A DNA stretch of 64,000 nt from Chaetoderma sp. LZ-2023a. Lineage: Eukaryota > Mollusca > Caudofoveata > Chaetodermatida > Chaetodermatidae. This document shows, piece by piece, positions 1-10,703 of this stretch. The notes beneath the pieces were generated by a model. It ran no database searches and was not told the origin of the DNA. It saw only the letters and a list, made by a program, of their open reading frames with translations. Location: positions 93,631,103-93,695,102 of the forward strand of contig CM067373.1 in assembly GCA_034401795.1 (NCBI GenBank), given 5' to 3'. Made by a program: the position numbers and the translations under genes. Within the stretch, counting starts at the first letter, position 1; each line of letters begins with the position of its first letter.

Positions 1-139
1 TATAGGTCGTGTGCAATTATCTAATTCAAGTGATTATGAGCGATACTTCAGAAAGCGATATGTCTCAATCACGACAACTGTGTTCCTATAATTCCTGAGA
101 CCAAAGACCCGAAAGGCAGAATTTGAATCTTATTTTCAA

Positions 140-290
140 TTTAATAAATATTCTGTTCAAATTTGCCTGGTATCGATTCCTGAGTATGGCCGCAACAGAT
201 AAGTTCCTGTCAAATTAGTTTTCAAAATAGTCAACAGCTGACCTGTACCTTTACCACGAAATTGATATTCTGTGAATTCAGGATATAAAC
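140..290 (+). repeat. Degenerate HP1 composite fragment
   Basis: The right HP1 arm is recognisable at about 209-239 (ending in AGTCAACAGC), followed by the usual downstream text (ACCTGTA, then GAAATTGATATTC). The left arm and loop are badly eroded. It is recognised only by comparison with the better copies in this window. Confidence 0.6.
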
Positions 291-300
291 TTTATATAGG

Positions 301-746
301 AGTAAAGTCGCATCTATATAGTTTCCTTTCTTCGTTCATCGGCTGCGTGAAATGGACTCTGGGCTTTTCTGAAATAATTGTTATGAAACACTCGAGACGG
401 CCTGCTACTCGGTTTAATGAACTCCATTACTGGAACATGCCCGCAATGGTAGCGGATAACGAAGCCAATGAGTGAACGTAATCGGTATAATTTTTCATCT
501 TCGTTAAAAATCAAAACCATTTTATTGGATTCTCGTATTACTGATTGATCCTAGAAAGGTCAACGATATGTTGCATCCGGTCTGCAGGGATGAAAACGTT
601 AAGGAACACCGGTCGTTCTGATGTTTAGAATGAGAAAACTAGATTCCAAAATTGATTTTGACGAAAAGAGAAATGGCATAGCACAATACGACAGAGAACC
701 TTAACCATTTAACCCTCGAATTTATTCAAGAAAATTTAATTTTCTC
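301..746. other. No identifiable feature
   Basis: AT-rich sequence with short random open frames on both strands and no recognisable domain, RNA or repeat. Confidence 0.5.
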
Positions 747-860
747 AGAAAATGTCCATTTGCAGACCAAGATAAGACTATTTTTGAAAATGTAGCCAGT
801 CATTCCAGACGTAAATTTTCAAAAATAGTCTTCTCTTGGTACGCAAATGGACATTTCCCA
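747..860. repeat. HP2 palindrome, copy 1
   Basis: Inverted repeat. The left arm contains AATGTCCATTTGCAGACCAA and AGACTATTTTTGAAAAT. The right arm is the complement, ending CAAATGGACATTT. The same arms recur at 3657-3793, 4042-4170 and 47661-47785, so this is a dispersed foldback family. No coding capacity. Confidence 0.8.
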
Positions 861-1021
861 AGACTACTGCAGAAGCCGGTTTGGCTGATATGAGTGTTAA
901 ACGGTTAACCAGCCCACGCGCTCTGTGGTATGTTATATGTGGTGAATCCGAGCCGAAAGCATACGATGGAATGTGTTCGGCAACACTTAGCCGGCGATGA
1001 CACACGGAAAATACACGGACC

Positions 1022-1416
1022 AATAGAGGAATCCAATCTATCGACCAAGTCTATGACGTCATAATCAATTATGTCACATGCATGCTGACGTCATAAGCAA
1101 CGACGCAATGAATGACGTAGCTAAGTCCGTCAGGAACTTTTAAAAGTCCGTAGGGTGTACGAATTATGTCTTTACTATTTAATAAACATTCTGTTTAATA
1201 TGTTGAAACTAATTTAACCGGGTGCTGTTACTGCTATAAGTAGCCATAAGCAGCAACAGCACTCGGTCAAATTAGTTTCAAAATATTCAACAGCTTGCCT
1301 GTATAGTTTTCCGTAAATTGAGATTCAGTGAGTTCAGGGTCAATCGATCCCACGCGGACAAAGCGTGGGTGGAGCTTAGCTAGAGATGAGCGGGGCATAG
1401 CTAAAACAGGATTCAT
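1022..1416 (+). mobile_element. HP1 composite (MITE-like), near full length
   Basis: In order: a degenerate left terminus (AGGAATCCAATC); two CRE-like TGACGTCA blocks at about 1055-1100; GTCTTTACTATTTAATAAACA; the HP1 hairpin at about 1192-1293; the GATCGATC-like block; GTGGGTGGAGCTTAGCTAGA; and a right terminus GCTAAAACAGGATTC that is the inverse of the left. There is no ORF, so it is presumably non-autonomous. The HP1 loop is enlarged by a short insertion (ATAAGTAGCCATAAG). Confidence 0.8.
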
Positions 1417-1784
1417 ATATTATGTAAGATTTACTCTGATATGTTGGTTTACGAAATGGCAGATTTTTGCAAGATATTATGAATGACTATGAAATAAATT
1501 ACATTACAAAACAAGTGCAATCAGAGATTGCAGCCCTAAGCTTCGTCTCGTTTTTTGTCACAATGTAAAAGGATTTCGGATTTTTTTGATTTTCCTATTT
1601 TTCACGGATTTGCTGGATTTACATAAAAAAAAAATTCCCAGCATTCTGGAATCCTAATATATGGTCACACCCTTTCTTGTGTTAAAATTTGAGCCAAATC
1701 GAACTATTCGTTTAAGAAATATCCATAGATCGAGAATTTGAGCCGATGTAGACCCGATGTAGACCCGATAACAATACCCTCTTC
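1417..1784. other. Intergenic, no gene
   Basis: AT-rich. A stretch at about 1660-1700 (GTGTTAAAATTTGAGCC) recurs inverted near 4430 (GGCTCAAATTTTAACAC). This points to another dispersed repeat that I cannot delimit. Confidence 0.5.
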
Positions 1785-2475
1785 CAATTCTGTGATTACT
1801 GTATTCTGCGGCTGTAGTAGTAAAACATCCTACATCTACAATAAGTCCTTCTTCGCTTAAATTGCCCAATGTGTTTTGTCTTCAGCCGAAATCATTAGCT
1901 TCCTCAGGTCCATTCTTGATTTGAGTGTACCGAGTCCTGCTTTCCCGAGGTCACCTCGTAGCACCCTTAGCAGAGTCATGCAATGGCGTCCTCTCCTGGC
2001 TTTGTATATGCTGACTCTCAGTAGGGCGAATTCCAGGGCTCTCTGTGCTTGTGTGTCTTCTGGCATCCTTAGCACATCGCCAAACATGGGCCATCGTTGC
2101 TGGGCGACGTTTATAGACAGCGGCGACGTATACATCTTGTATAGTACATCATTGGAAATTATACTGTCTGGCCATCGGTGTTCAGTGATGTGTGTAGGTG
2201 TTTGCGGTGGCAGCCATCAAGTTTTCTAGAGCTGCCTTTGGAGCTGCCCAACTGTTACAGTTATACATCATCAAGGATACGCACGTTGCGTTGTATAAGC
2301 GTAGTCTGATTGTCAAGGGAATCTTTAATCCACGAATCGCTGTTTTCACCACGACGCAACGTGCAACAATGTCAGCAGTATTGCAAAGCAGTGAGCCCAG
2401 AATTTTATTTTTTCTCCCATGGTTCGCCGTCACGAAGTGGATCGTCATTTTCCTTATAGTATTCAAGATGCAAAC
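1785..2475 (-). pseudogene. Non-LTR retrotransposon 3' end fragment
   Basis: Read on the minus strand from 2466 to about 1857, this encodes the C-terminal part of a non-LTR reverse transcriptase polyprotein. It has a segment with LYNATCVSLMMYNCNSWA, then (after a frame change near 2150) FGDVLRMPEDTQAQRALEF, then DLGKAGLGTLKSRMDLRKL. The same three blocks lie in the same order in the longest copy at 55140-55740. The 3' end (GAATACAGTA) also matches the end of that copy, so this is a 5'-truncated insertion, now frameshifted and inactive. The clade cannot be fixed from this fragment. Confidence 0.88.
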
Positions 2476-2680
2476 ACGAGTTAGATTAGTAGGCTCCCTA
2501 TGGATGGTCCTTTTTCGAAATTTTGCAAAATAGAGGCTCTGAGAAACAATTTCCTGTATTCTTGGTGAACCTTCAAAATAACGGATGTTTTTCTATTTTA
2601 TGTATCGCGCCTTATAGGAGGTTGGCAGTGGCAGAAGCTGGTGTGGTCATCTGGACATATACAATTGTGTCAAAGGATTA

Positions 2681-3081
2681 ATGGAATACTCCAATTTCTC
2701 AGTCGATCATATGACGTCATAATCAACTACGTGATGTGTAGGCTGACGTCATAATCAATTACGTCATGAATGACTCGATTTAGTCCGTTTTAAACGCTTA
2801 ATAGTCCGTCAGGTTGTACGAATTGTATGTCTTTACTATTTAATAACAATGCTGTTTAATATTTTGAAAACAATTTGGCTGGACACTGTTGCTGCCATAG
2901 GCAGCAACAATAACCAGTCAAATTAGTTTCAAAATCTTCAACAGCTTACATGTATAGTTTTCTGGAAATTGGGATTTAGGGACTGCATGGATCGATCGAT
3001 CCAAACACGAGCAAAGCGTGGGTGCAGATTAGCTAGAGACGGGTGGGGCATAGCTAAAACTGGATTGCTCCATTTATTCTG
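2681..3081 (+). mobile_element. HP1 composite (MITE-like), near full length
   Basis: The termini AATGGAATACTCCAATTT and (inverted) AACTGGATTGCTCCATT pair imperfectly. Between them lie two TGACGTCATAATCAA blocks (about 2710-2770), TGTCTTTACTATTTAATAA, HP1 at about 2853-2943, a GATCGATCGATC block near 2992, and the GCTAGAGACGGGTGGGGCATAG right arm. Non-coding. Confidence 0.85.
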
Positions 3082-3246
3082 AGATAGAAGAAAAGCCGCA
3101 TTACATTTGGAAACATTTGTCTCCAAGATGCACACGAGTTATCATATAAGATGCAATAAAGTTTAGGAATCTAAAATCTCTATCATCCAGTTGTTAACCC
3201 TTGACATTCATGTGGCTACATTGTAAGACGCACATGCAGGTATTCT

Positions 3247-3338
3247 ATTGAATATTTTTTTAAACTAATTTGACTGGAACATTTTGCTTCCATAGGCATC
3301 AACATCTCCCACTCAAATTAGTTTCAAAATATTCAACA
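3247..3338. repeat. HP1 palindrome, solo copy
   Basis: Left arm TTGAATATTTTTTTAAACTAATTTG pairs with right arm CAAATTAGTTTCAAAATATTCAA around a loop derived from the TGCTTCCATAGGCA core. The CRE-like and GATCGATC modules of the composite are absent on both sides, so HP1 exists as an independent unit. Confidence 0.85.
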
Positions 3339-3656
3339 TAATATTCATTGAATCATAAAAATCTGTCATTACCTGTCTGTAATGATTAGATGGTTTAACA
3401 ATAGCATATCTTTAGTGATCGTTCGTGGATGGTTCTTAAGGTGCATGTTATAGACAACTAGGCTTCACTTATCTGTTAGTAGTCCGCTGGAATTTTAAGG
3501 CATTATTTTCAATATTCTTTCCATCTAACAATTTTTGTCAGCCAAATCCTTGTCACTCGGAATTCCTCAGAGAATTTTCTGTAACTCTTTGTTCTATGTA
3601 GCTTTGTTAACCCTTTAAATGGCCAAGCCGATCAAAATGGCTTTGCAATGTTCATG
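3339..3656. other. No identifiable feature
   Basis: AT-rich spacer with nothing coding or structured that I can support. Confidence 0.4.
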
Positions 3657-3793
3657 AGAAAAATTCATTTGCAGGCCAAGAGGAGAGTATTTTTGAAAAT
3701 TTATCACTGAAATAGCTGGATCGTTCTACGAGCCAGCCATTCCAGTGGTAAATTTTTTTTTAAATACTCTTCTCTTGGCCTGGAAATGGACAC
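3657..3793. repeat. HP2 palindrome, copy 2
   Basis: Arms ATTTGCAGGCCAAGAGGAGA and its complement TCTTCTCTTGGCCTGGAAAT, plus an inner arm pair around CACTG/CCAGTGGTAAATT. The loop holds AGCTGG...CCAGCC, itself self-complementary. Confidence 0.85.
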
Positions 3794-4041
3794 TCACTGA
3801 AATTTCTTTTTTGTATTTTCTTGATCAATCCTGACAATTAACACGATGAAAGGAGTAATGCTGTAATAGCTTAAAACTTCTGAGCCTCAAATTGTGCATT
3901 ATTTTTAGTTTTGTCACCCACCTCCGAATGTGTTTTGGGTGGGAATTTTCGTAAAGCAAAACATTTAAATTGGTAATGTCTAATCATAACACGTGAGCTT
4001 TATCCCGTATATCAGCCAAAAGCGGCTTCTGCAGTGGTCTT

Positions 4042-4170
4042 GAGAAATGCCCATTTGTTGACCAAGAGAAGACTATTTTTGCAAATTTACTACTGGAATG
4101 ACTGGCTCGATAACCGAGCCAGTCATTCCAGTGGTAAAATTTCTTGGTCTGCAAATGGACATTTTCTATG
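4042..4170. repeat. HP2 palindrome, copy 3
   Basis: The arms match copies 1 and 2. The centre (TGACTGGCTCG...CGAGCCAGTCA, about 4098-4130) is almost perfectly palindromic. The right arm has lost the AGACTATTTTT stretch. Confidence 0.85.
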
Positions 4171-4895
4171 AGAAAATTGAAGTTTTCTTGAACAAATCTA
4201 ATGGTTAAGGGGTTAAAGCGGCCATTCAATTCAAGCCAATGTCTGACGGTGTATGGCTTACTATGCTTAGGTAATACGTTCTATCTAATTATTTTAGCTG
4301 CGGATGGCAGCTCAATAAACGAGATTATAAACCGCCGTATCCCTTAGGCCTAATCAGTTCGTTAGTCAATCGGTCATAAAAGATTATTCCTGGCTGTATC
4401 CAAAGAGAGAATCTACGGATTCGAGCTGGCTCAAATTTTAACACAATGAAGGAACTTGATGCGAAACAGGATTTACAGACTTTGGCCGTGATCCGGATGA
4501 GATAACCCGGATCCAGACCGGATCAAATTCGGGATCTGTGAATATTTCGGAAACTGCTGGTCTGCTTTGGGTCAAATTTTAACGCAGCAAAGCATACGAT
4601 GATGCCGTAGGACTACACAACTTTGGACATGATCTGAAATAATCTGGAAAATCCTGAAATTCTGGAAGATGCAGCTACTGAGATTCTATGGGCCTTGTTT
4701 AAACAGTCGGCAAAATATATATGCCACAGCATAATGAGTAGCTTGTAAGTAATCTTATTCAAAGGACTAGCCACCTATGTTTAGGGGTCACCCCACCCCA
4801 CCCAACCAGCTATCCTAGTTTGGGCACACAATAATCTTTACCTTGAAGACCACACATTTACATACCTACAGACCCACATGATTGTGGCCTATGCA
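4171..4895. other. No gene; weak internal duplication
   Basis: At about 4430-4460 and 4565-4590 the text around TCAAATTTTAAC is repeated with divergent flanks, followed both times by words such as GATCCGGATGA or GATCTGAAATAATC. I cannot assign it to a family. Confidence 0.4.
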
Positions 4896-4978
4896 ATGAT
4901 AACGCCGTTTACTGGGCCTATACTGGACCAATACCTAGCTACGATGGCCGGTATTGGCCCAGCAATCTGTGTTATCAT
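4896..4978. repeat. HP3 palindrome, copy 1
   Basis: The inverted repeat opens with ATGATAAC and closes with GTTATCAT. Internally TACTGGGCC and ACCAATAC face GTATTGGCCCAG. It is related to 45416-45501 and 46336-46418. Confidence 0.7.
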
Positions 4979-6138
4979 GGAAACGTGTTTGTGTGAAGAT
5001 ACCATCTTCTTTAGTTTCATCGCTTTTGTGTTGACCAAGGTGTGAGTCTAACACAGGCTCGCAATCTAGTCTTAAAATGGTTAGAAACAACTGACATTTT
5101 CCTCATTTTATGGCTTTCTCAAATCTATGACTCCATCGTCTCTGGTTTCACCCAATTTTCGGAATTCTATTTCCTTAGTCCGAAGTATCGAATTCGCGCT
5201 AAATGAGCCACGGTCCGGCACGAGATGCGATGGTGTAGTCTAGAGTTGATTAACTTCATATTTTTCGACGCGGAGACATTTTTCATTTTGGCATACGGAT
5301 TATCAAACGCGGCGCCAAGACGGCAGTTCTAAATGCGTAACCATTGGAAAACTAAGCTCGACAAAGACCCTTTATAGGGCTTTATGCGGTGGTGTTGGTG
5401 GCGTGGTGATGGTGGTGGTGATTCCTTTCCTGCTATACATAAGATTCAACGACGGAATATCGCTTCGAAATCTATAGGCCTGCGATAATGCACTCCAATA
5501 CTGGTCTATTTCCTGGGTACGGCTAGAATCTCATCTAAATAGCTACAATATATCCATCATTTTGGAGATAGTTTTCATAACGCGATCGGCCGTACTACAG
5601 CTTCCCATTTCCCTGTTCAATATACCGGTTTCCCGATATGGCACCAGTATTCACTCTGAATGGATGGGTAGGCCTATATTATTTATAAATGACTAATTTC
5701 GAGACATATTGATTATTTTCAAATAATTTGATCGACAGTCGTTCCTGCCTAAAGCAGCACCAATTTTCAAATACACTGATTTAAAAAGAATAGAAATATG
5801 TTAAACTGTACTATATGTACGTAACATCGATAGACGGACGCCAAGAATACATTGGGTTAGCTGACAATCGAATCTCGCCAAACCACGGTCGAGAAAGCGT
5901 TCCTTTATTTTGTCGCAGTCTTATTATTGCTAGTTTCGTTTTTCAATTAAACCGCTTGGTCGCTTTTTCAAAAGCCAGATGAGAATAATCTTATTAACGA
6001 ACGGGATTCTCGTGAAATAACGTCACGTGTATTAGCGAGAGATGACGAAACGTGCTGTATGGCTGGCCTTTGGCATATCGCAACCAAACATTGTTGTCGT
6101 GCAAAGCACGTGCATAGATGTCTTGGAAGCGAGGGATC
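4979..6138. other. No gene found
   Basis: About 1.1 kb with a G/T-rich microsatellite-like patch at 5390-5425 (GGTGGTGTTGGTGGCG). No open frame is long enough to trust and no known domain is visible. Confidence 0.5.
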
Positions 6139-6440
6139 CATTTTTAGCTAAGCTCCACCCACTCTTAGCTTGGTCACACCATTTCTAACCAAGCTCCGCC
6201 CATTTCTAGCTATATAACACCCATTTCTAGCTAAGCGCCTCCCATTTCTAGCTATGCCACCCATTTCTAGCTAAGCTCCGCCCATTTCTAGCTATGTCAC
6301 ACCCATTTCTAGCTAAGCTCCGCGCATATTTAACAATGTCACATCCATTTCTAGCCAAGCTCCGCCCATTTCTAGCTATGTCACACCCATTTCTAGCCAA
6401 GCTCCGTCCATTTCTAGCAATGTCACACCCATTTACACTA
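6139..6440. repeat. Tandem array of about 43-bp units from the composite end
   Basis: Roughly seven units alternate CCCATTTCTAGCTAAGCTCC and CCCATTTCTAGCTATGTCAC. Both are variants of the terminal arm of the HP1 composite (CATCTCTAGCTAAGCTCCAC), so a transposon end appears to have been amplified locally. The reverse strand is open and would read as a repeated ARNG-rich peptide, which I take as a by-product of the repeat rather than a gene. Confidence 0.85.
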
Positions 6441-6768
6441 CGCAAGTTTGAATTGATTTTAACACTTTGAAACCTGAATTGCAGGAATCCAAATTTTAAG
6501 ATAACTATAGGCTTACAGGAAGCTGTTGAATATTTTGAAACCAATTTACCTGGGGGAATGTTGCTATTAAATGGTAAATTCACCAAAAACATACACCTCA
6601 TAATGTTGCATAGCAACAGCACACAGTCAAATTAGTCTCAAAATATTTAACAGCTAACGTGTATAATTTTCTGGAAATTGATAGCCAGCGCCTTCTGGGA
6701 TCGATTGACACGGTGTGGGTGGAGTTTAGATAGATATGGGCGGGGCATAGCGAAAACTGGGCAGGTCA
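6441..6768 (+). mobile_element. HP1 composite fragment with interrupted hairpin
   Basis: HP1 arms lie at about 6525-6560 and 6622-6652, with roughly 50 bp of extra sequence in the loop. GAAATTGATAGCCAG, GATCGATTGACACGG and ATGGGCGGGGCATAG follow, with GGGCAGGTCAATT at the right end. Confidence 0.75.
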
Positions 6769-7766
6769 ATTATGATCAAAATATTTCATTAGAACATTTT
6801 CTTATATCGTGTTCAAAATTGTACTATAAGCTAACATGTTTCTTTTTGCGTTTTGGAAACGTGTTAACTTTTCTTTTTTGCTGTCGGCCTATTGTACCTC
6901 CATGATGGTAAAACGACAATATGCAGATTCACTCTAATATAAAACACATGTCCATGATCTTCGGAGAAAATTAGTGACCTGTAAAATGCTTTCAACAATA
7001 TCGTAATTGTTTTACCGACTGTCCTGATCACCACTCTGCTATTTGACTGCCACTTAGTTTTCCGTCTACGATCTGTTTGCTATGGGATTTGTTACGAGCG
7101 CGCTATCGCATGGGGGATTCCCTCAGGCTGTCATTTCGAATTCCTACTAAATCCAGCTGATCCTTTTGAGTGTAACAACTGTCAAAACGTCAGACAGAGT
7201 GAATAATCCACTAATCTGTCTAATCCGGTCACGTGATCGATTGATCTGAGATAAATCGCGTAAGGCACATTCGTTTTGGTCTTTATTTCTCTTCGCGAAA
7301 TATATGTTCCAGAAGATGAAATACATGGATTTAGACGACTACTATAGTTCTAGATGGTTTGTCTGCGTTATAAGAGCATCTTGTGATGCTTTCAGCAACG
7401 CCCCATGCAGCTACAGGATTTCGCTTTCCATAGTTCTAGAGCCCCACACAGCAGACTGTTGCAGTATTTGTGTATATTAGCTTGAAACTAGAACTGTTTG
7501 GGAATAGCTGGACGAAAGTGTCAAATTTGATATATACAGATGGATACTCTTATTTTGCAAAGTTCTCTGGCATCGCCTAATCATCCCACATCAATTCAGG
7601 TTTCACAATGTCATTTAACATACCCTTATGTTCATAACTACCATTCAGCATCACATCATGTTTATCTATATCATTCAGTTCAAATACATGTTCTGAAAAA
7701 TCATGTTGCCCTCAAAATAAGTTGTGATAGCAGGGGTGGGTTGTGGGTGGGGTGGTAGAGAGGACG

Positions 7767-7770
<4 letters not shown>
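6769..7770. other. No gene found
   Basis: AT-rich, with several short plus-strand frames. None shows a family signature, and I see no paired splice signals around a recognisable peptide. Confidence 0.4.

Positions 7771-7806
<36 letters not shown>
7771..7806 (+). repeat. (CT)n microsatellite
   Basis: A run of CT dinucleotides. Confidence 0.97.
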
Positions 7807-7807
<1 letters not shown>

Positions 7808-8039
7808 ACTCCCTCCCGCCAGCCCGCCATACCGAGTGCAGCTACTCGGTCCAGCCATGTGAACACCTAGCAGTCGAATACAGGAGTGTTTCGAAATAAA
7901 AAGCCTGATTTACAAGTCATCCTTACGCATAGTAAGACCCGTGCCTGCTGTGGTCGTGAAAATCATCTCACAAACAATCGCCAGTAAAAAGGTAGGACAC
8001 CTATCACCACGGCACAACAAACCATTCAAAATCACCAAT

Positions 8040-8509
8040 CCTAAGCATGAGTATCATATCCTCTCATCTACTGAAGCTCAATGATCACACTTAAAGGAAG
8101 ACAGATTATACTGGAAGTAACCCGATACTCATCGACCAACATGGCATCGTCAGCTCTAACTTCTACTCAGACACACTCTCAACCGAGCAAGGAATTCAGT
8201 TGCAGAGGATAGAGTGAATGGGAAGTGATTGGACAATCACGGGTAGCTTCAACAGTTACTCTCCAAGCTGGTACTATGTAGAACTCTTTTGGCAAAGGGA
8301 ATGAGGTTGGGAACTTATTCGTCAGTGACCTGTTAAGTTGATTAATCACCCAAATGTCTCCAAACTCTATTTCGCACGATCATGGAGATCTTGTCATTGA
8401 GACACATGGCATCCACACCATCTGCCAAAGGGAGGTAAGTCGACAGCTATGTGCCAGCGATCACAAACTAGTGATCATATACATTAACTAACAAGTGAAT
8501 GTCACCACC
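8040..8509 (+). pseudogene. Degenerate non-LTR endonuclease fragment
   Basis: Read on the plus strand with frame changes, about 8220-8400 resembles the GDFN region of an APE-type endonuclease: WTITGSFNSYSPSW, later LINHPNVSKLYFARSWRS. In the family that region is a GDFN-x-HSPxWG block followed by LLNxPxxPTFxSRxW. The expected D of GDFN is S here. The piece runs into the scaffold gap, so its extent to the right is unknown. It looks like a different family from the non-LTR copies elsewhere in this window. This is a resemblance judged by eye. Confidence 0.5.
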
Positions 8510-9009
8510 NNNNNNNNNNNNNNNNNNNNNNNNNNNNNNNNNNNNNNNNNNNNNNNNNNNNNNNNNNNNNNNNNNNNNNNNNNNNNNNNNNNNNNNNNNN
8601 NNNNNNNNNNNNNNNNNNNNNNNNNNNNNNNNNNNNNNNNNNNNNNNNNNNNNNNNNNNNNNNNNNNNNNNNNNNNNNNNNNNNNNNNNNNNNNNNNNNN
8701 NNNNNNNNNNNNNNNNNNNNNNNNNNNNNNNNNNNNNNNNNNNNNNNNNNNNNNNNNNNNNNNNNNNNNNNNNNNNNNNNNNNNNNNNNNNNNNNNNNNN
8801 NNNNNNNNNNNNNNNNNNNNNNNNNNNNNNNNNNNNNNNNNNNNNNNNNNNNNNNNNNNNNNNNNNNNNNNNNNNNNNNNNNNNNNNNNNNNNNNNNNNN
8901 NNNNNNNNNNNNNNNNNNNNNNNNNNNNNNNNNNNNNNNNNNNNNNNNNNNNNNNNNNNNNNNNNNNNNNNNNNNNNNNNNNNNNNNNNNNNNNNNNNNN
9001 NNNNNNNNN
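8510..9009. other. Assembly gap (500 N)
   Basis: Exactly 500 Ns, the usual placeholder for an unsized scaffold gap. Open frames predicted across it are artefacts. Confidence 1.
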
Positions 9010-9362
9010 CGACACGACGATGTTCTTCCAAGCGCAGTAGGAGTGGACCGAAGTAGCAATATCAGGCCTGACTAAATACTAAAGGGTGTCCCCTCTGCTG
9101 CATCTTTTCACCCAAATTGTCACACTTTTGGACGTCAGAAGCGAGTTATCAGTATACCACTTATCACATGTAAGAGAGATCAGAACTTCGCGAGCGATTT
9201 GGCAAAATGGTACGCTGACTACGAGGGTAATAGTGGAGGAATCATATCTATCATTCTGATATAGATCTGTCGTCATTATCAAAACACGTCACTTGTTAGC
9301 TGAAGTCACACGCAAACGTAGGTCCTTCACGAAATGGGCACAGTTCCAACAGTAACTGTTTG
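9010..9362. other. No gene found
   Basis: Right flank of the gap. The first 50 bases may continue the endonuclease relic of the left flank, but too little is visible to say. Confidence 0.4.
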
Positions 9363-9811
9363 AATGGACCTTTCCAGTTTGTCTATCAATCATATGACGT
9401 GATAATAGATAAGGACGCCACGAACGCTTAATGGACCTTTACAGCTTATCCATACATTATATGACGTCATAATAAGCTACGTGATGTGTAGGATGACGTC
9501 ATAATCAATGGCATCATGAATGACATAGATAAGGATGCCACGAACGCATAATTGAAGATGCACTAAGCGTTGTTGTACGAATTGTATGTCTTTACTATTT
9601 GATAATGATGATGTTGAATATTTTGAAACCAATCTAACTGGGCGCCGGACAGCAACCAGTCAAATTAGTTTCAAAATATTACAACTTACCTGTATAATTT
9701 TCTGGAAATTGATAGTCAGGGAGTTCAGGGATCGATCGATCCCCAACACTAGGTGTAGGTGGAGCTTAGCTAGAGATGGGCTGGGAATAGCTAAAACTGG
9801 AAAGGTCCATT
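9363..9811 (+). mobile_element. HP1 composite, best-preserved termini
   Basis: Starts with AATGGACCTTTCCAGTTT and ends with its near-perfect inverse AAACTGGAAAGGTCCATT at 9794-9811. A second left terminus (AATGGACCTTTACAGCTT) at about 9430 shows an internal duplication or a nested insertion. Two CRE-like blocks, GTCTTTACTATTTGATAA, HP1 at 9612-9686, GATCGATCGATC and GGAGCTTAGCTAGAGATGGG follow in the usual order. Non-coding, presumably mobilised in trans. Confidence 0.9.
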
Positions 9812-10092
9812 GATGGCAGACCAAGCGTTGTTGTACGAATTGTATGTATTACTATTTAATAAACACTGTTGAGTATTTTGAAATTAATTTGGCTGAACGC
9901 TGTTGCTGCATTATGCAGCAACAGCTCCCAGTCAAATTAGTTTCAAAATATTCAACAGCTTACCAGTGCAGTTTTCTGGAAATTGATAGTCAGGGAGTTC
10001 AGGCAGGATCGATCGATCCCAACACGGCGAAGTGTGGGTGGAGCATAGCTAAAGATGGGCGTGGCACAGCTAAAACTGGATTCCTTCATTGT
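9812..10092 (+). mobile_element. HP1 composite, left-truncated copy
   Basis: Lacks the CRE-like half. It has AAGCGTTGTTGTACGAATTG, then TACTATTTAATAAACA, then HP1 at 9867-9959 with core GCTGTTGCTGC / GCAGCAACAGC, then GATCGATCGATCCC and the right arm ending GCTAAAACTGGATTCC. Confidence 0.85.
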
Positions 10093-10121
10093 ATATCTCT
10101 GACGAAATCTACTAAACATTT

Positions 10122-10210
10122 TGTTGAATATTTTAAAAAAGCAATTGACTGAGCTGCTGTTACTATAGGCAGTAACAGCTCCTCGTAGAATTAGTTTCAA
10201 AATATTCAAC
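10122..10210. repeat. HP1 palindrome with short tail
   Basis: Arms GTTGAATATTTTAAAAAAGC and TTAGTTTCAAAATATTCAAC around GCTGTTACTATAGGCAGTAACAGC. Followed by a decayed GAAATTGAGATTC block. Confidence 0.85.
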
Positions 10211-10390
10211 AGTTTACCTGTATAGCTGAACTTGAAATTGAGATTCTTGGAATTTATGGTTTGATGAGTTCAAATCGACGCGCGAACACGTGTATAAAGT
10301 GGCCGATGGTTAGCTAGAAATTGGTGGTCCATAACCCGAAATGAATTCCTCTATTCGAATTATGGGCACGGAACTATGTACGCCCGTTAC

Positions 10391-10418
10391 TATACACCTG
10401 TGCAAAAGTTAAGCACCA
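10391..10418 (+). repeat. Tc1-A left terminal inverted repeat
   Basis: Reverse complement of 12028-12055 with no mismatch, including the flanking TATA. Confidence 0.95.
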
Positions 10419-10703
10419 GCAAAAACAATAGAACGTAGAAACATGATGGTACAACTAGGCTGCCATACTTTTTGTCCCCGCGTTAGCTGACATAATTCCA
10501 AGTACGAAATGCACATGCATGCATGACTTCACGCCGCTTGATGTCCGTGCGTGGCGGGAAACAGCACACGTGTTCAGTTATGTAAAAGTCCAGTTTGAGG
10601 TGTAGAACATTACATACAGATTTAGGCGACAAGATTAGGAATTTTGTGTTCATGACCGTGGTTTATTTGTACAGAGAGAATTAGCTCTTGATTGTGAACC
10701 GCT

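Noticed and set aside
6248..6622. 124-codon minus frame with ARNG repeats
   Set aside because: It is the translation of the transposon-derived tandem array; no domain and no start or splice context.
8468..9059. Five long open frames across the N run
   Set aside because: They consist of Ns; no sequence supports them.
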